Positions 8,094 through 15,806 of a DNA stretch of 64,000 bases are shown piece after piece. Position 1 is the first letter of the stretch; every line of letters starts with the position of its first letter. Below the pieces are notes generated by a model. The model saw only the letters and a list, made by a program, of their open reading frames with translations, was not told the origin of the DNA and searched no databases. The stretch comes from Ancrocorticia sp047602305 (lineage in GTDB: Bacteria; Actinomycetota; Actinomycetes; Actinomycetales; Actinomycetaceae), in the NCBI GenBank assembly GCA_047602305.1, contig JASGHO010000001.1:248001-312000 (forward strand), given 5' to 3'. The position numbers and the translations under genes were made by a program.

Positions 8094-9938
8094 GTGCCCG
8101 TCACTACGCCCGCCGATATTCGGCCCGCCGCCACGAAGCCGGAGCTTATCCGCAACTTCTGCATCATTGCCCACATCGACCACGGCAAGTCCACGCTGGC
8201 CGATCGTATGCTGCAGTTGACGGGTATCGTCGATGAGCGCCTCATGCGCGACCAGTACCTTGACCGCATGGATATTGAGCGCGAGCGCGGCATCACCATC
8301 AAGTCGCAGGCGGTGCGCCTGCCGTGGGAGCTCGACGGCCAGTTCTACGCCCTCAATATGATTGACACCCCCGGGCACGTCGATTTCTCCTACGAGGTCA
8401 ACCGTTCGCTGGCGGCCTGCGAGGGTGCGGTGCTGCTGGTGGACGCCACGCAGGGTATCGAGGCGCAGACTCTGGCGAATCTTTACATGGCCATGGAGAA
8501 CGATCTGGAGATCATTCCGGTCCTCAACAAGATCGATCTTCCCTCAGCCCAGCCGGAGAAGTACGCGGCTGAGGTGGCCTCGCTGCTCGGTATCGCGGCG
8601 GAGGAGTGTATTGCTGTCTCGGGCAAGACGGGCGCCGGCGTTCCTGAGCTCCTCGACCGCATCGTGCGCGAAGTTCCTTCCCCGCAGGGTGACCCGAACG
8701 GCCGCACCCGCGCCATGATTTTTGATTCGGTGTATGACATCTACCGCGGCGTGGTCACCTACGTGCGCGTCAAGGACGGCCGGCTCTCGCCGCGCGAGCG
8801 CATCTCCATGATGTCCACCGGAGCAAATCACGAGCTGTTGGAGATCGGCGTCATTTCGCCGGAACCGACTCCCACCCAGGGCCTGTCCGTGGGTGAGGTG
8901 GGCTACCTCATCACCGGTGTGAAGGACGTGCGCCAGTCCCGCGTGGGCGATACTGTCACTACCGCCGCGAAGCCCGCCACCGAGGCGCTGGATGGCTACG
9001 CGGACCCCAAGCCGATGGTGTTCTCGGGCATCTACCCGATCGACGGCTCCGACTACCCGGCGCTGCGCGAGGCCCTCGACAAGCTCAAGCTCAACGACGC
9101 CGCCCTCCAGTACGAGCCGGAGAACTCTGTGGCGCTCGGCTTTGGCTTCCGCTGTGGCTTCCTCGGCCTGCTTCACCTGGAGATCATCCGCGAGCGCATC
9201 GAGCGCGAGTTCGATATCCCGATCATTGCCACCGCGCCGTCGGTTATTTACCGTGTGGTGACCGACGGCGGCGAGGAAGTCATCGTCACCAACCCCTCGG
9301 AGTTCCCCGAGGGCAAGGTTGCCACGATCTTCGAGCCGGTGGTCAAGGCGACGATTCTTACCCCGTCGGACTATGTGGGAACCCTCATGGAGCTGTGTCA
9401 GCAGCGCCGCGGCGCCCTCCAGGGCATGGATTACCTTTCCGAGGAGCGGGTGGAGCTGCACTACATCCTGCCGCTGGCAGAGATCGTCACCGACTTCTTC
9501 GACCACATGAAGAGCCGCACCAAGGGCTACGCTTCCTTCGATTACGAGGTGGATGGCGAGCAGGATGCCGATCTGGTCAAGGTGGACGTGCTGCTCAACC
9601 ACGAGAAGGTGGACGCCTTCAGCTCCATCGTGCACCGCGACAAGGCCTACTCCTACGGCCTGGAGATGACGAAGAAGCTCAAGGCTCTCATCCCTCGCCA
9701 GCAGTTCGAAATCCCGGTGCAGGCCGCGATCGGTGCCCGTGTCATCGCGCGCGAGACCATCAAGGCGATGCGCAAGGACGTTCTTGCCAAGTGCTACGGC
9801 GGCGACGTCTCGCGTAAGCGCAAGCTGCTGGAGAAGCAGAAGGAGGGCAAGAAGCGCATGAAGACCATCGGCCGCGTGGATGTGCCGCAGGAGGCTTTCG
9901 TTGCCGCCCTCACCTCCGATCAGCCCACTGGAAAGTGA
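8094..9938 (+). CDS. lepA: Elongation factor 4 (LepA)
   Basis: A 614-residue translational GTPase that back-translocates or remodels stalled ribosomes. G1 is AHIDHGKST (residues 26-34), the switch I effector segment DIERERGITI follows, G3 is DTPGHVDF (91-98), and G4 is within VLNKIDLP. The LepA-specific C-terminal block ends in the basic GGDVSRKRKLLEKQKEGKKR. Length is typical of the family (about 600). The GTG start has AAGGAG at 8084-8089; an upstream ATG at 8064 in the same frame includes the ribosome-binding site and is therefore unlikely. The MOSC gene starts in a GTGA overlap with its stop. Confidence 0.97.
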   Translation: MPVTTPADIRPAATKPELIRNFCIIAHIDHGKSTLADRMLQLTGIVDERLMRDQYLDRMDIERERGITIKSQAVRLPWELDGQFYALNMIDTPGHVDFSYEVNRSLAACEGAVLLVDATQGIEAQTLANLYMAMENDLEIIPVLNKIDLPSAQPEKYAAEVASLLGIAAEECIAVSGKTGAGVPELLDRIVREVPSPQGDPNGRTRAMIFDSVYDIYRGVVTYVRVKDGRLSPRERISMMSTGANHELLEIGVISPEPTPTQGLSVGEVGYLITGVKDVRQSRVGDTVTTAAKPATEALDGYADPKPMVFSGIYPIDGSDYPALREALDKLKLNDAALQYEPENSVALGFGFRCGFLGLLHLEIIRERIEREFDIPIIATAPSVIYRVVTDGGEEVIVTNPSEFPEGKVATIFEPVVKATILTPSDYVGTLMELCQQRRGALQGMDYLSEERVELHYILPLAEIVTDFFDHMKSRTKGYASFDYEVDGEQDADLVKVDVLLNHEKVDAFSSIVHRDKAYSYGLEMTKKLKALIPRQQFEIPVQAAIGARVIARETIKAMRKDVLAKCYGGDVSRKRKLLEKQKEGKKRMKTIGRVDVPQEAFVAALTSDQPTGK

Positions 9939-10699
9939 CAGTGTCAGTTCAATCTGGGACAGGTTTTAGCGGCGACGGCGACGACGGCGGCCTGGGTCCA
10001 GTTCGCGACGGCTTTCCGTTGGCGCTGGAAACGGGTGCGTTCGCCGGTGAGATTCTCGCCGTGTGCGTGGTTCATCAACTGCACCCGGACCCGGGCACCG
10101 TGGGTGTTACCGCGATCGACAAGCGTGCCGTGGAGGGCCCGGTCAAGGTGGGCAAGCTCGGTGTGTACGGAGATGTTCAGGCTGACCGTAAGCATCACGG
10201 CGGCGTCGATCAGGCGTTGTATGCGCTCGCCCAGGAGGAGATTGACTACTGGGAAGAGACGCTTGGTCGGCCATTCCCGGCCGGTCACTTCGGTGAGAAC
10301 TTGCGGGTTTCCGGGCCGGTGGATGACTTGGAGATCGGTGCGCGCGTACGTGTGGGCGGCGTGATCCTGGAGGCGACCAGCACCCGCAATCCGTGCGCGA
10401 CGTTCGCTCGGTGGCTGAACCATCCGACGATGGTTAAAGAGTTTTCCCAGCGTGAGAAAGCCGGGGTGTACCTCAAGGTCATCAAGACGGGCCGCATCGA
10501 GGCGGGTGACCGGATGGACGTCATCTCCACTCCAGGCCATGGCGTGAGTTGTGCGCGCTGGTACCGCTACGCGAATCCGCGCGATGCTTGGCGCCTGCTG
10601 AAAGCGCATGAGGGGCCAGGCGAGTTCCGCCTTGGTGAGCGCATGTTGCGCCTGGCCACAGCAGCCGCGTCCCGTGAGGATAGCGCGAGCCTCGGCTGA
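9935..10699 (+). CDS. MOSC domain protein (YiiM-like)
   Basis: A 254-residue protein. After a Gly/Asp-rich stretch of about 35 residues comes a MOSC domain, with KHHGGVDQALYALAQEEIDYWE, FGENLRVSG and the conserved cysteine segment RNPCATF, the presumed sulfur-carrying Cys. A C-terminal helical 3-alpha-like tail follows (CARWYRYANPRDAWRLL). YiiM-type proteins reduce N-hydroxylated base analogues and bind molybdenum cofactor. The GTG overlaps the lepA stop (GTGA), so translation is coupled to lepA although no functional link is known. Confidence 0.88.
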   Translation: MTVSVQSGTGFSGDGDDGGLGPVRDGFPLALETGAFAGEILAVCVVHQLHPDPGTVGVTAIDKRAVEGPVKVGKLGVYGDVQADRKHHGGVDQALYALAQEEIDYWEETLGRPFPAGHFGENLRVSGPVDDLEIGARVRVGGVILEATSTRNPCATFARWLNHPTMVKEFSQREKAGVYLKVIKTGRIEAGDRMDVISTPGHGVSCARWYRYANPRDAWRLLKAHEGPGEFRLGERMLRLATAAASREDSASLG

Positions 10700-10702
10700 G
10701 CC

Positions 10703-10730
10703 GTGTGCTGGCTATTTTCAGCCAGTACAC
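10703..10730 (+). terminator. Hairpin after MOSC gene
   Basis: GTGTGCTGGCT and AGCCAGTACAC pair over 11 bp (one G-T wobble) around a 6-nt loop, directly after the MOSC stop. No T-run follows, as is common for actinobacterial terminators; it could instead act in the trmB leader. Confidence 0.55.
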
Positions 10731-10768
10731 CACAATGAACGACTGATAGAACAAGACGAAGGACATCC

Positions 10769-11692
10769 GTGACAAGCAACGTTTTCCCTGCGCAATCAGA
10801 TGGTGGCTCGACCGCCGCGGATACGGTGGCACAGGAGTCGCGCGAGCGTATTCCTTCGCGCGTGAAGTCGTTCAGCCGTCGCGGTGGTCGCTTCGTACGC
10901 CAGTACGAAGATTTGCTGGCAGAGCGTGGCTCCGAGTTCGTCATCGACATCCCCGAAGGTGACACACCCACGACGATCGCCGCGGACGCCGTCGTCGACC
11001 TGAGAGAAGAGTTCGGACGCGAGGCTCCGCTCGTCGTCGAAATCGGGCCCGGCTCCGGCGAACAACTCGTCTCCTACGCGAAGGCGCACCCCGAGCACAA
11101 TATTCTCGCGATCGAGGCCTGGCACCCGGGTGTGGCGCGCTGCGTGGCGAACGCGGTGCGGGGCGGCGTGAGTAACGTGCGGCTCGTTGAGGGCGACTGC
11201 GCGCAGATCCTTCCCATCCTGTTTGGGCTGGCCAGTGCCGGTGTGGAAGACCCGGCCAGGATCTTGGAGCTGGGGTCGGAGATCAATCCCGAGAACCCGA
11301 ACTCAGCGAACCCGCGCGCGGCCATGATGTGGACGTTCTTCCCGGATCCGTGGCGCAAGGCCCGTCATCGTAAGCGTCGGCTTGTCAGCGCTTCCTTCAC
11401 CGGGATCGCCGCGGGCGTGCTCGCTCCCGGTGGGCTGTGGCGCATGGCCACCGATTGGGAGGATTACGCCTGGCAGATGCGTGACGAAGTGGAGGCGAGC
11501 CCGTACTTCGACAACGCGCATGCGGGCGAGCGCCCCGATCCCAATGACCCGGACGGGGAGCGTGGAGGATTCGCGCCGCGCTGGGAGGGGCGGCTCATGA
11601 CCCGATTCGAGGAGCGCGGCCTGGAGGCCGGGCGCTCCGTCCATGACGTGACGGCCGTGCGGCGCGAGCTGAACGTTGGCGAGGCGAACTAA
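10769..11692 (+). CDS. trmB: tRNA (guanine-N7-)-methyltransferase
   Basis: A 307-residue SAM-dependent methyltransferase for G46 of tRNA. It has the SAM loop VVEIGPGSGEQLV, the following EAWHPGVARC acidic turn, FFPDPWRKARHRKRRLV (the TrmB-specific PDPW-KxRHxKRR block) and a C-terminal MTRFEERGLE segment. The first 60 residues form an extra N-terminal region with a basic VKSFSRRGGRF stretch, common in actinobacterial TrmB. The GTG start has AAGGA about 9 nt upstream. The stop overlaps the hemW start (TAATG), so the two are co-translated. Confidence 0.95.
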   Translation: MTSNVFPAQSDGGSTAADTVAQESRERIPSRVKSFSRRGGRFVRQYEDLLAERGSEFVIDIPEGDTPTTIAADAVVDLREEFGREAPLVVEIGPGSGEQLVSYAKAHPEHNILAIEAWHPGVARCVANAVRGGVSNVRLVEGDCAQILPILFGLASAGVEDPARILELGSEINPENPNSANPRAAMMWTFFPDPWRKARHRKRRLVSASFTGIAAGVLAPGGLWRMATDWEDYAWQMRDEVEASPYFDNAHAGERPDPNDPDGERGGFAPRWEGRLMTRFEERGLEAGRSVHDVTAVRRELNVGEAN

Positions 11693-12963
11693 TGCCCGCA
11701 TTACCCGACGGCGAACCGGCACCCGCTGACGGTTCGTTACCCAACCCGGACGTGAGCGCGGGACTCGCCGCCTACGTCCACATTCCGTTCTGTCGTGTGC
11801 GCTGCGGCTACTGCGATTTCAACACCTACACCAACCTCGATTTCGGGCCCGGCGCGAGTGTAGCCGACTTCCCGGATTCGTTGGAGCGCGAGATTGCGCT
11901 CTCGGAACGGGTGCTCACAGGTGTCGGCGAGCAACCGCAGCTCACCAGCGTGTTCTTCGGCGGCGGCACCCCCACGATGTTGGCCACGGAGCAGCTGGTG
12001 GCGGTGCTGGAGCGGCTCGATCAGGCCTTTGGGCTGGTGCCCGGCGCCGAAGTGACCACCGAGGCAAACCCGGAGAACGTCACCCGCGAGTCACTGCAAC
12101 GGCTGCGCGATGGTGGTTTTACCAGGGTGTCTTTCGGGATGCAGTCGGCGGTGCCCGCGGTGCTACAGATTCTTGACCGCCAGCACCGCCCGGAGCAGGT
12201 GCCGAAGGCGGTGGCGTGGGCTCGCGAAGTGGGCCTCGATGTGTCCGTCGACCTCATTTATGGCGCGCCCGGGGAGAGCGACGAACAGTGGCGCGCCTCG
12301 GTGGAAGCGGCCATCGCCATGAACCCCGATCACATCTCCGCCTACGCCCTCACGGTTGAACCGGGCACCAAGATGGGTGCCCAGGTACGGCGCGGCGAAC
12401 TCTCGCTCCCGGACCCGGATGAGCAGGCCGACCGCTATGAGATCGTCGATTCGCTGCTCGAAGCGGCAGGCTACCACTGGTACGAGATCTCCAATTGGGC
12501 CAAGCCCGGGCACGAGTGCCAGCACAACCTCATGTACTGGCGTCGCGGTGACTGGTGGGGTTACGGTCCCGGTGCTCACTCCCAGATCGGCGGCACCCGC
12601 TTCTGGAACGTCAAGCATCCGCTGGCTTACGCGCAGCGACTCGCCGGCACGCAGCTAGCCGATAACTCGGTAGCCGAGGGCAATGAACTGGAGGCGGCGG
12701 GCGCCGTCGTCGTCAGTCCGGCAGCCGGGCGAGAAGTCCTCAGCGAGTCCGAACGGGCCGAAGAAGATATTATGCTCGGAATCCGCCTCGCCGAGGGAAT
12801 TGCGGTGCCGCGCGGAGTCTCTCCGGCAGTCATTGCCGGGTTCATCGCCGATGGTCTGGTGGAGCCGGCGGCCGCGCTGCGGGGGCGTCTCGTTCTCACC
12901 CTCAAGGGGCGGCTTCTCGCGGACACGGTGACGCGAAAGCTGTGGGACGCTCAGGAACTTTAA
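11692..12963 (+). CDS. hemW: Radical SAM heme chaperone HemW
   Basis: A 423-residue radical SAM protein of the oxygen-independent coproporphyrinogen oxidase-like family. YVHIPFCRVRCGYCDF contains the CxxxCxxC iron-sulfur motif (Cys34, 38, 41), followed by FFGGGTPTML, the SFGMQSAVPAVLQ block and a C-terminal HemN-like domain. The Cys in CxxxCxxC-Y-C-x-F form and the length of about 400 favour HemW, which delivers heme, over the true HemN oxidase. Start and stop are tied to trmB by a 1-nt overlap. Confidence 0.92.
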   Translation: MPALPDGEPAPADGSLPNPDVSAGLAAYVHIPFCRVRCGYCDFNTYTNLDFGPGASVADFPDSLEREIALSERVLTGVGEQPQLTSVFFGGGTPTMLATEQLVAVLERLDQAFGLVPGAEVTTEANPENVTRESLQRLRDGGFTRVSFGMQSAVPAVLQILDRQHRPEQVPKAVAWAREVGLDVSVDLIYGAPGESDEQWRASVEAAIAMNPDHISAYALTVEPGTKMGAQVRRGELSLPDPDEQADRYEIVDSLLEAAGYHWYEISNWAKPGHECQHNLMYWRRGDWWGYGPGAHSQIGGTRFWNVKHPLAYAQRLAGTQLADNSVAEGNELEAAGAVVVSPAAGREVLSESERAEEDIMLGIRLAEGIAVPRGVSPAVIAGFIADGLVEPAAALRGRLVLTLKGRLLADTVTRKLWDAQEL

Positions 12964-12972
12964 CGGAACTCT

Positions 12973-12990
12973 CTCCTACTTTAGTAGGAG
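12973..12990 (+). terminator. Perfect 7-bp inverted repeat after hemW
   Basis: CTCCTAC-TTTA-GTAGGAG lies 10 bp after the hemW stop and upstream of the GntR gene. It may terminate hemW or be part of the regulator's control region; no T-run follows. Confidence 0.4.
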
Positions 12991-13005
12991 TGCTCTGAGG
13001 AATAA

Positions 13006-13024
13006 TTGGCGTACTATATGCCAA
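13006..13024 (+). promoter_or_regulatory. Operator-like palindrome before GntR gene
   Basis: TTGGCGTA-CTA-TATGCCAA is a 19-bp palindrome with one mismatch per half, ending 23 bp before the GntR start codon. Its symmetry and position fit autoregulation by this dimeric repressor, but binding is inferred. Confidence 0.5.
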
Positions 13025-13047
13025 AATACCTGTGGATGAGGAGTCGT

Positions 13048-13761
13048 ATGGCGAATACCCGCGTTGATGACGCGATCAGTAACCTCTTTGAATCCATTCT
13101 TGATGGCACCTTCGAAGGGGGAAAGCCCCTGCCCGCTGAGGTTGAACTCGCAACTTACCTCGAAGTATCGCGGCCCACGATGCGCGAAGCCGTCCGTGAC
13201 CTGGCCACCCGAGGGATTCTCGATGTGGTGCACGGGCGTGGGACATTCGTTCGGCCCGTCTCCACCTGGACTGATTTCTCGGCGGTTGCGCTTGCCATGA
13301 CCCGCAACTACTCGGAGCGTCAACTCGGCCTCCAGCTGTCCGAAGTGCGCATCATCATCGAGGTGGGAGCCGCCGGTCTCGCCGCACTCAAACACTCGGA
13401 CGAGGAGCTTGAACTGATGCAGCAGCACCTTGACGAGTTCGATCGCGCTGCCGCAACAGGCGACGTGGAAGGAATCGTCGCTGCCGACCAGGCCTTCCAC
13501 AACGTCATCCTGCAGGCCAGCGGGAACCCCTTCCTGGAATCTGTGATGCAGCCGTTGCAGGAGATCCTCATTGATCCTCGGCGCAGGATGGGAATGGACG
13601 ACACCATTCGCAATCGTGTCCGCTCCCATCATTTCGCCATCCGCCGCGCCATCGCCTCAGGCAATGACCGCGCCGCCGAGGCCGCCATGCGCGCACACCT
13701 GGAGCAGGCCCGAAACGACTTGGTGCTCGGGCTCCCAGATGTCCGGCCAGCCTGGAAGTAG
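13048..13761 (+). CDS. GntR/FadR-family transcriptional regulator
   Basis: A 237-residue regulator. Residues about 5-70 form the GntR winged helix: the recognition segment VSRPTMREAVRDLATRGIL and wing HGRGTFV. Residues about 90-225 are an all-helical FCD domain with metal-binding type residues: D in AADQAFHNVI and His in RSHHFAI, as in FadR-C proteins that bind small carboxylates. The ATG at 13048 has GAGGAG 4 nt upstream; an upstream in-frame start at 13006 lies inside the palindrome and is unlikely. It converges on the cyclase gene, a possible target. The effector is unknown. Confidence 0.88.
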   Translation: MANTRVDDAISNLFESILDGTFEGGKPLPAEVELATYLEVSRPTMREAVRDLATRGILDVVHGRGTFVRPVSTWTDFSAVALAMTRNYSERQLGLQLSEVRIIIEVGAAGLAALKHSDEELELMQQHLDEFDRAAATGDVEGIVAADQAFHNVILQASGNPFLESVMQPLQEILIDPRRRMGMDDTIRNRVRSHHFAIRRAIASGNDRAAEAAMRAHLEQARNDLVLGLPDVRPAWK

Positions 13762-13771
13762 TGGGCTGGCC
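13745..13771 (+). terminator. Hairpin across GntR stop codon
   Basis: GGCCAGCC and GGCTGGCC are perfect 8-bp arms with an 11-nt loop that contains the TAG stop. This is a compact terminator candidate between two convergent genes. Confidence 0.45.
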
Positions 13772-13798
13772 GAACGTCCAGAGAGTGACCGCAACTTC

Positions 13799-14488
13799 TT
13801 AATCCTCGACCCACGCCATGGCGCACACCTGCGAGGAGTCCGCGCCCTTGATGCGCAGCGGCCCAAGCGTCACGGCCTTGATCTTGCGATCCCCGAGCGC
13901 CGCCATCGGCATGTCTTCGATTGCGGTGATGACGTGGTCGGTGTAGTTGCCGAGCAGCCAGTGATGGGCCTCCGGGCCGTAGTCGTTGGTGGGGGAGGCG
14001 ACTGAGAGCCAGTCCATGGCCACGCAGGCCAGATCGGGGCACTCCTCGTTGAGCCAACGGCACAGATCCGGGTGGAGGCTGAGGCTCTTCATCTGGTAGA
14101 AGTCCTGGTTGGTGGCACGGTACTTCTCGTAGCCGGTGCGCAGAAGCAGCAGACGGATGCCCTTGAGCTGCTCGGCGTAAGGCTCCAGATCCTCCTTGAC
14201 GATCACTTCGGCGGGTGCGCAGCGATGCGGCAGATCCACGAGAAGCACCTCGTGGCCCTCGTATCCGAAGGTCTCGATGGGGAGTTCGTCGAAGGCCGTG
14301 CCCACGGTGTTGAAGTGGTGCGGGCCGTCCATGTGAGTGCCGAAGTGGTTGGGCAGCGTGGAAATGATCGAGTTGAAAGGCTTGCCTGTTTCGTGAATGA
14401 CGGTGTCGGGGCGGACCTCGAGCACCGGTTCGCCGGGCCAGGCGTAGTCGGCGGGATCCAGGACATGGGCTAGGTGTATGAACGCCAT
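13799..14488 (-). CDS. Cyclase-family metal-dependent hydrolase (kynurenine formamidase-like)
   Basis: A 229-residue protein of the 'Cyclase' family, whose members hydrolyse amides or lactones such as N-formylkynurenine. The metal-binding signature HxGTHxDxPxH is present as HFGTHMDGPHHF near residue 50, and MDWLSVASPTNDYG and HHWLLG supply the second conserved blocks. The ATG at 14488 is preceded by GGAGGAG, a strong ribosome-binding site. The open frame continues upstream through the DUF3097 gene, but that part is a shadow. The substrate is unknown; the convergent GntR regulator may control it. Confidence 0.85.
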   Translation of the reverse strand: MAFIHLAHVLDPADYAWPGEPVLEVRPDTVIHETGKPFNSIISTLPNHFGTHMDGPHHFNTVGTAFDELPIETFGYEGHEVLLVDLPHRCAPAEVIVKEDLEPYAEQLKGIRLLLLRTGYEKYRATNQDFYQMKSLSLHPDLCRWLNEECPDLACVAMDWLSVASPTNDYGPEAHHWLLGNYTDHVITAIEDMPMAALGDRKIKAVTLGPLRIKGADSSQVCAMAWVED

Positions 14489-14624
14489 CGTTCTCCTCCA
14501 TTGGTGTGTGGTGTGGGGCACATTCCCCATCTCACCAGGATAGATCCCGCGGGGCCCGCTTCGCCAGGAAATGAGTTCCGATCTGGCGCATTTCCGCACG
14601 ACGAATTTTGGTGCCCGCGCAACA

Positions 14625-14654
14625 GTGCCTACCTGGGAACGGTGCCTACCTGGG
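14625..14654. repeat. Two direct copies of a 13-bp sequence
   Basis: GTGCCTACCTGGG occurs at 14625-14637 and again at 14642-14654, immediately beside the 14.7-kb palindrome and upstream of the cyclase gene. It could be an operator pair or a by-product of insertion of the palindrome. Confidence 0.6.
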
Positions 14655-14656
14655 CA

Positions 14657-14728
14657 AAAATCTATCTCCGAAATCCCGCTACCTTTGTGGCATGGGTACG
14701 CGAGGTGCCGGATTACGGAGATGGATTT
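14657..14728. repeat. Dispersed imperfect palindrome, copy A
   Basis: A roughly 70-bp imperfect inverted repeat with arms AATCTATCTCCGAAATCC and the complement of GGATTACGGAGATGGATT. A closely similar element is found at 55071-55140; in its middle and at its tips it aligns best in opposite orientation. It lies between the 3' end of the DUF3097 gene and the cyclase promoter. It is too short to code for a protein and resembles a MITE- or REP-like element. Confidence 0.65.
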
Positions 14729-14768
14729 CGGTACGTAGGGCGCACGAGAGTAGCGCGGGGGTAGCGCT

Positions 14769-15695
14769 TCAGCGCGTCCCCGGCTCGGTGACGAAATCGA
14801 TGAGCTCTTCCATGCGGCCGAGCAGGCTCGGCTCCAGATCCTTGTAGGAGTGCACGCGCGAGAGGATGCGCGCCCATCCGAGCCCCACGTCGTGCGCGGT
14901 GGCGTGCGGCCAGCCCATCCGGCGCAGTGTTCCCACCTTGATGTCTTCGCCGCGCGGCACCTGGGGCCACGCGCGCATTCCCAACGCGGCCGGTTTAACC
15001 GCCTGCCACACGTCCACGTACGGATGCCCCAGCACGAGCACACCCGGCAAGTGCGCCACCTTCTCAGCGATGCGCGACTCCTTGGAACCCGGCACCAGAT
15101 GGTCCACCAGAATTCCGGCGCGGCGCTCATCTGCGGGCCCGAAATCCCGCAGCACCTCTTCGAGGCGGTCCACTCCGAGCAGTTCTTCGACGACGACGCC
15201 CTCCAACGCCAAGTCCTCGCCCCACACCTTCTGGACCAGCTCGGCGTCGTGTTTTCCCTCCACCCAAATGCGGGATTCTCGTGCCGCCCGGGCGCGCTGA
15301 GCAACGTGGAGTGATCCCGAGGCGGTGAGGGTGTGCCCGGCGACCGTGCGGGGCGCCGGGCCAGCTTTCTTTGCTCCCACCCCGGCGCTATAGGCGGCGC
15401 TTCCGATCTCGGGGGCCATGAGCTCCACCGGCTTACCTTCGATCCAGTAGCCGCGCCCCATCGGAAAGGAGCGCCGCGCACCGATCCGGTCTTCCAGCTC
15501 GAACTGCCAGGCGCCGCCGACCCTTCCCACCCGCACGATCTCTCCCACGAATCCTGATTGCACGTCTTCGATGAGGAGCCCGGGCTCGGCGGTGACGCGA
15601 ACGGAGGAGGGGCGCCGCCGCTGTTCTTCCCTGCGGTGCGGGTCGGAGGAGAGAATGTCGGAGCCGTAGCGATCGGAGTAGGAAGGGGTAGTCAC
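14769..15695 (-). CDS. DUF3097 family protein
   Basis: A 308-residue actinobacterial conserved protein. The N-terminal half carries a small beta-rich segment (GFVGEIVRVGRVGGAWQFEL), and the middle begins a Toprim-like fold with SRIWVEGKHDAELV and continues ILVDHLVPGSKESRIA and GVLVLGHPYVDVWQAV, typical of DUF3097. The GTG start at 15695 is preceded by a TAGGCT box at 15702-15707, placed for a leaderless message. The function is unknown; the Toprim-like core suggests nucleic-acid or phosphoryl chemistry. Confidence 0.85.
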   Translation of the reverse strand: MTTPSYSDRYGSDILSSDPHRREEQRRRPSSVRVTAEPGLLIEDVQSGFVGEIVRVGRVGGAWQFELEDRIGARRSFPMGRGYWIEGKPVELMAPEIGSAAYSAGVGAKKAGPAPRTVAGHTLTASGSLHVAQRARAARESRIWVEGKHDAELVQKVWGEDLALEGVVVEELLGVDRLEEVLRDFGPADERRAGILVDHLVPGSKESRIAEKVAHLPGVLVLGHPYVDVWQAVKPAALGMRAWPQVPRGEDIKVGTLRRMGWPHATAHDVGLGWARILSRVHSYKDLEPSLLGRMEELIDFVTEPGTR

Positions 15696-15701
15696 CCGCC
15701 T

Positions 15702-15707
15702 AGCCTA
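15702..15707 (-). promoter_or_regulatory. -10 box, leaderless start of DUF3097 gene
   Basis: Minus-strand TAGGCT is followed by 6 nt and the GTG start. Confidence 0.45.
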
Positions 15708-15764
15708 TCCTTCCAAGTGGCGTCCCTCATCCCCGGTAGGCGGACTTGGCCAAAGCGCGTAGGA

Positions 15765-15791
15765 TTAGCACTCAGAATGACAGAGTGCTAT
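15765..15791 (+). promoter_or_regulatory. CIRCE heat-shock operator
   Basis: TTAGCACTC-N9-GAGTGCTAT matches the CIRCE inverted repeat bound by HrcA (consensus ending TAA) at all but the last base. It ends 15 bp before the hrcA start, so the hrcA-dnaJ-rsmE operon should be autorepressed and heat inducible. Confidence 0.95.
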
Positions 15792-15806
15792 CGACTGGGA
15801 GGGGCG

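Noticed and set aside
7016..8302. 428-residue version of the ABC ATPase
   Set aside because: The first 105 residues would lie opposite the start of lepA; the leaderless-type start at 7987 is more credible.
13799..15481. Single 560-residue minus-strand reading frame
   Set aside because: Only its last 229 residues are cyclase-like, with a strong ribosome-binding site at 14488; the rest is a shadow of the DUF3097 gene in another frame and of the palindrome.
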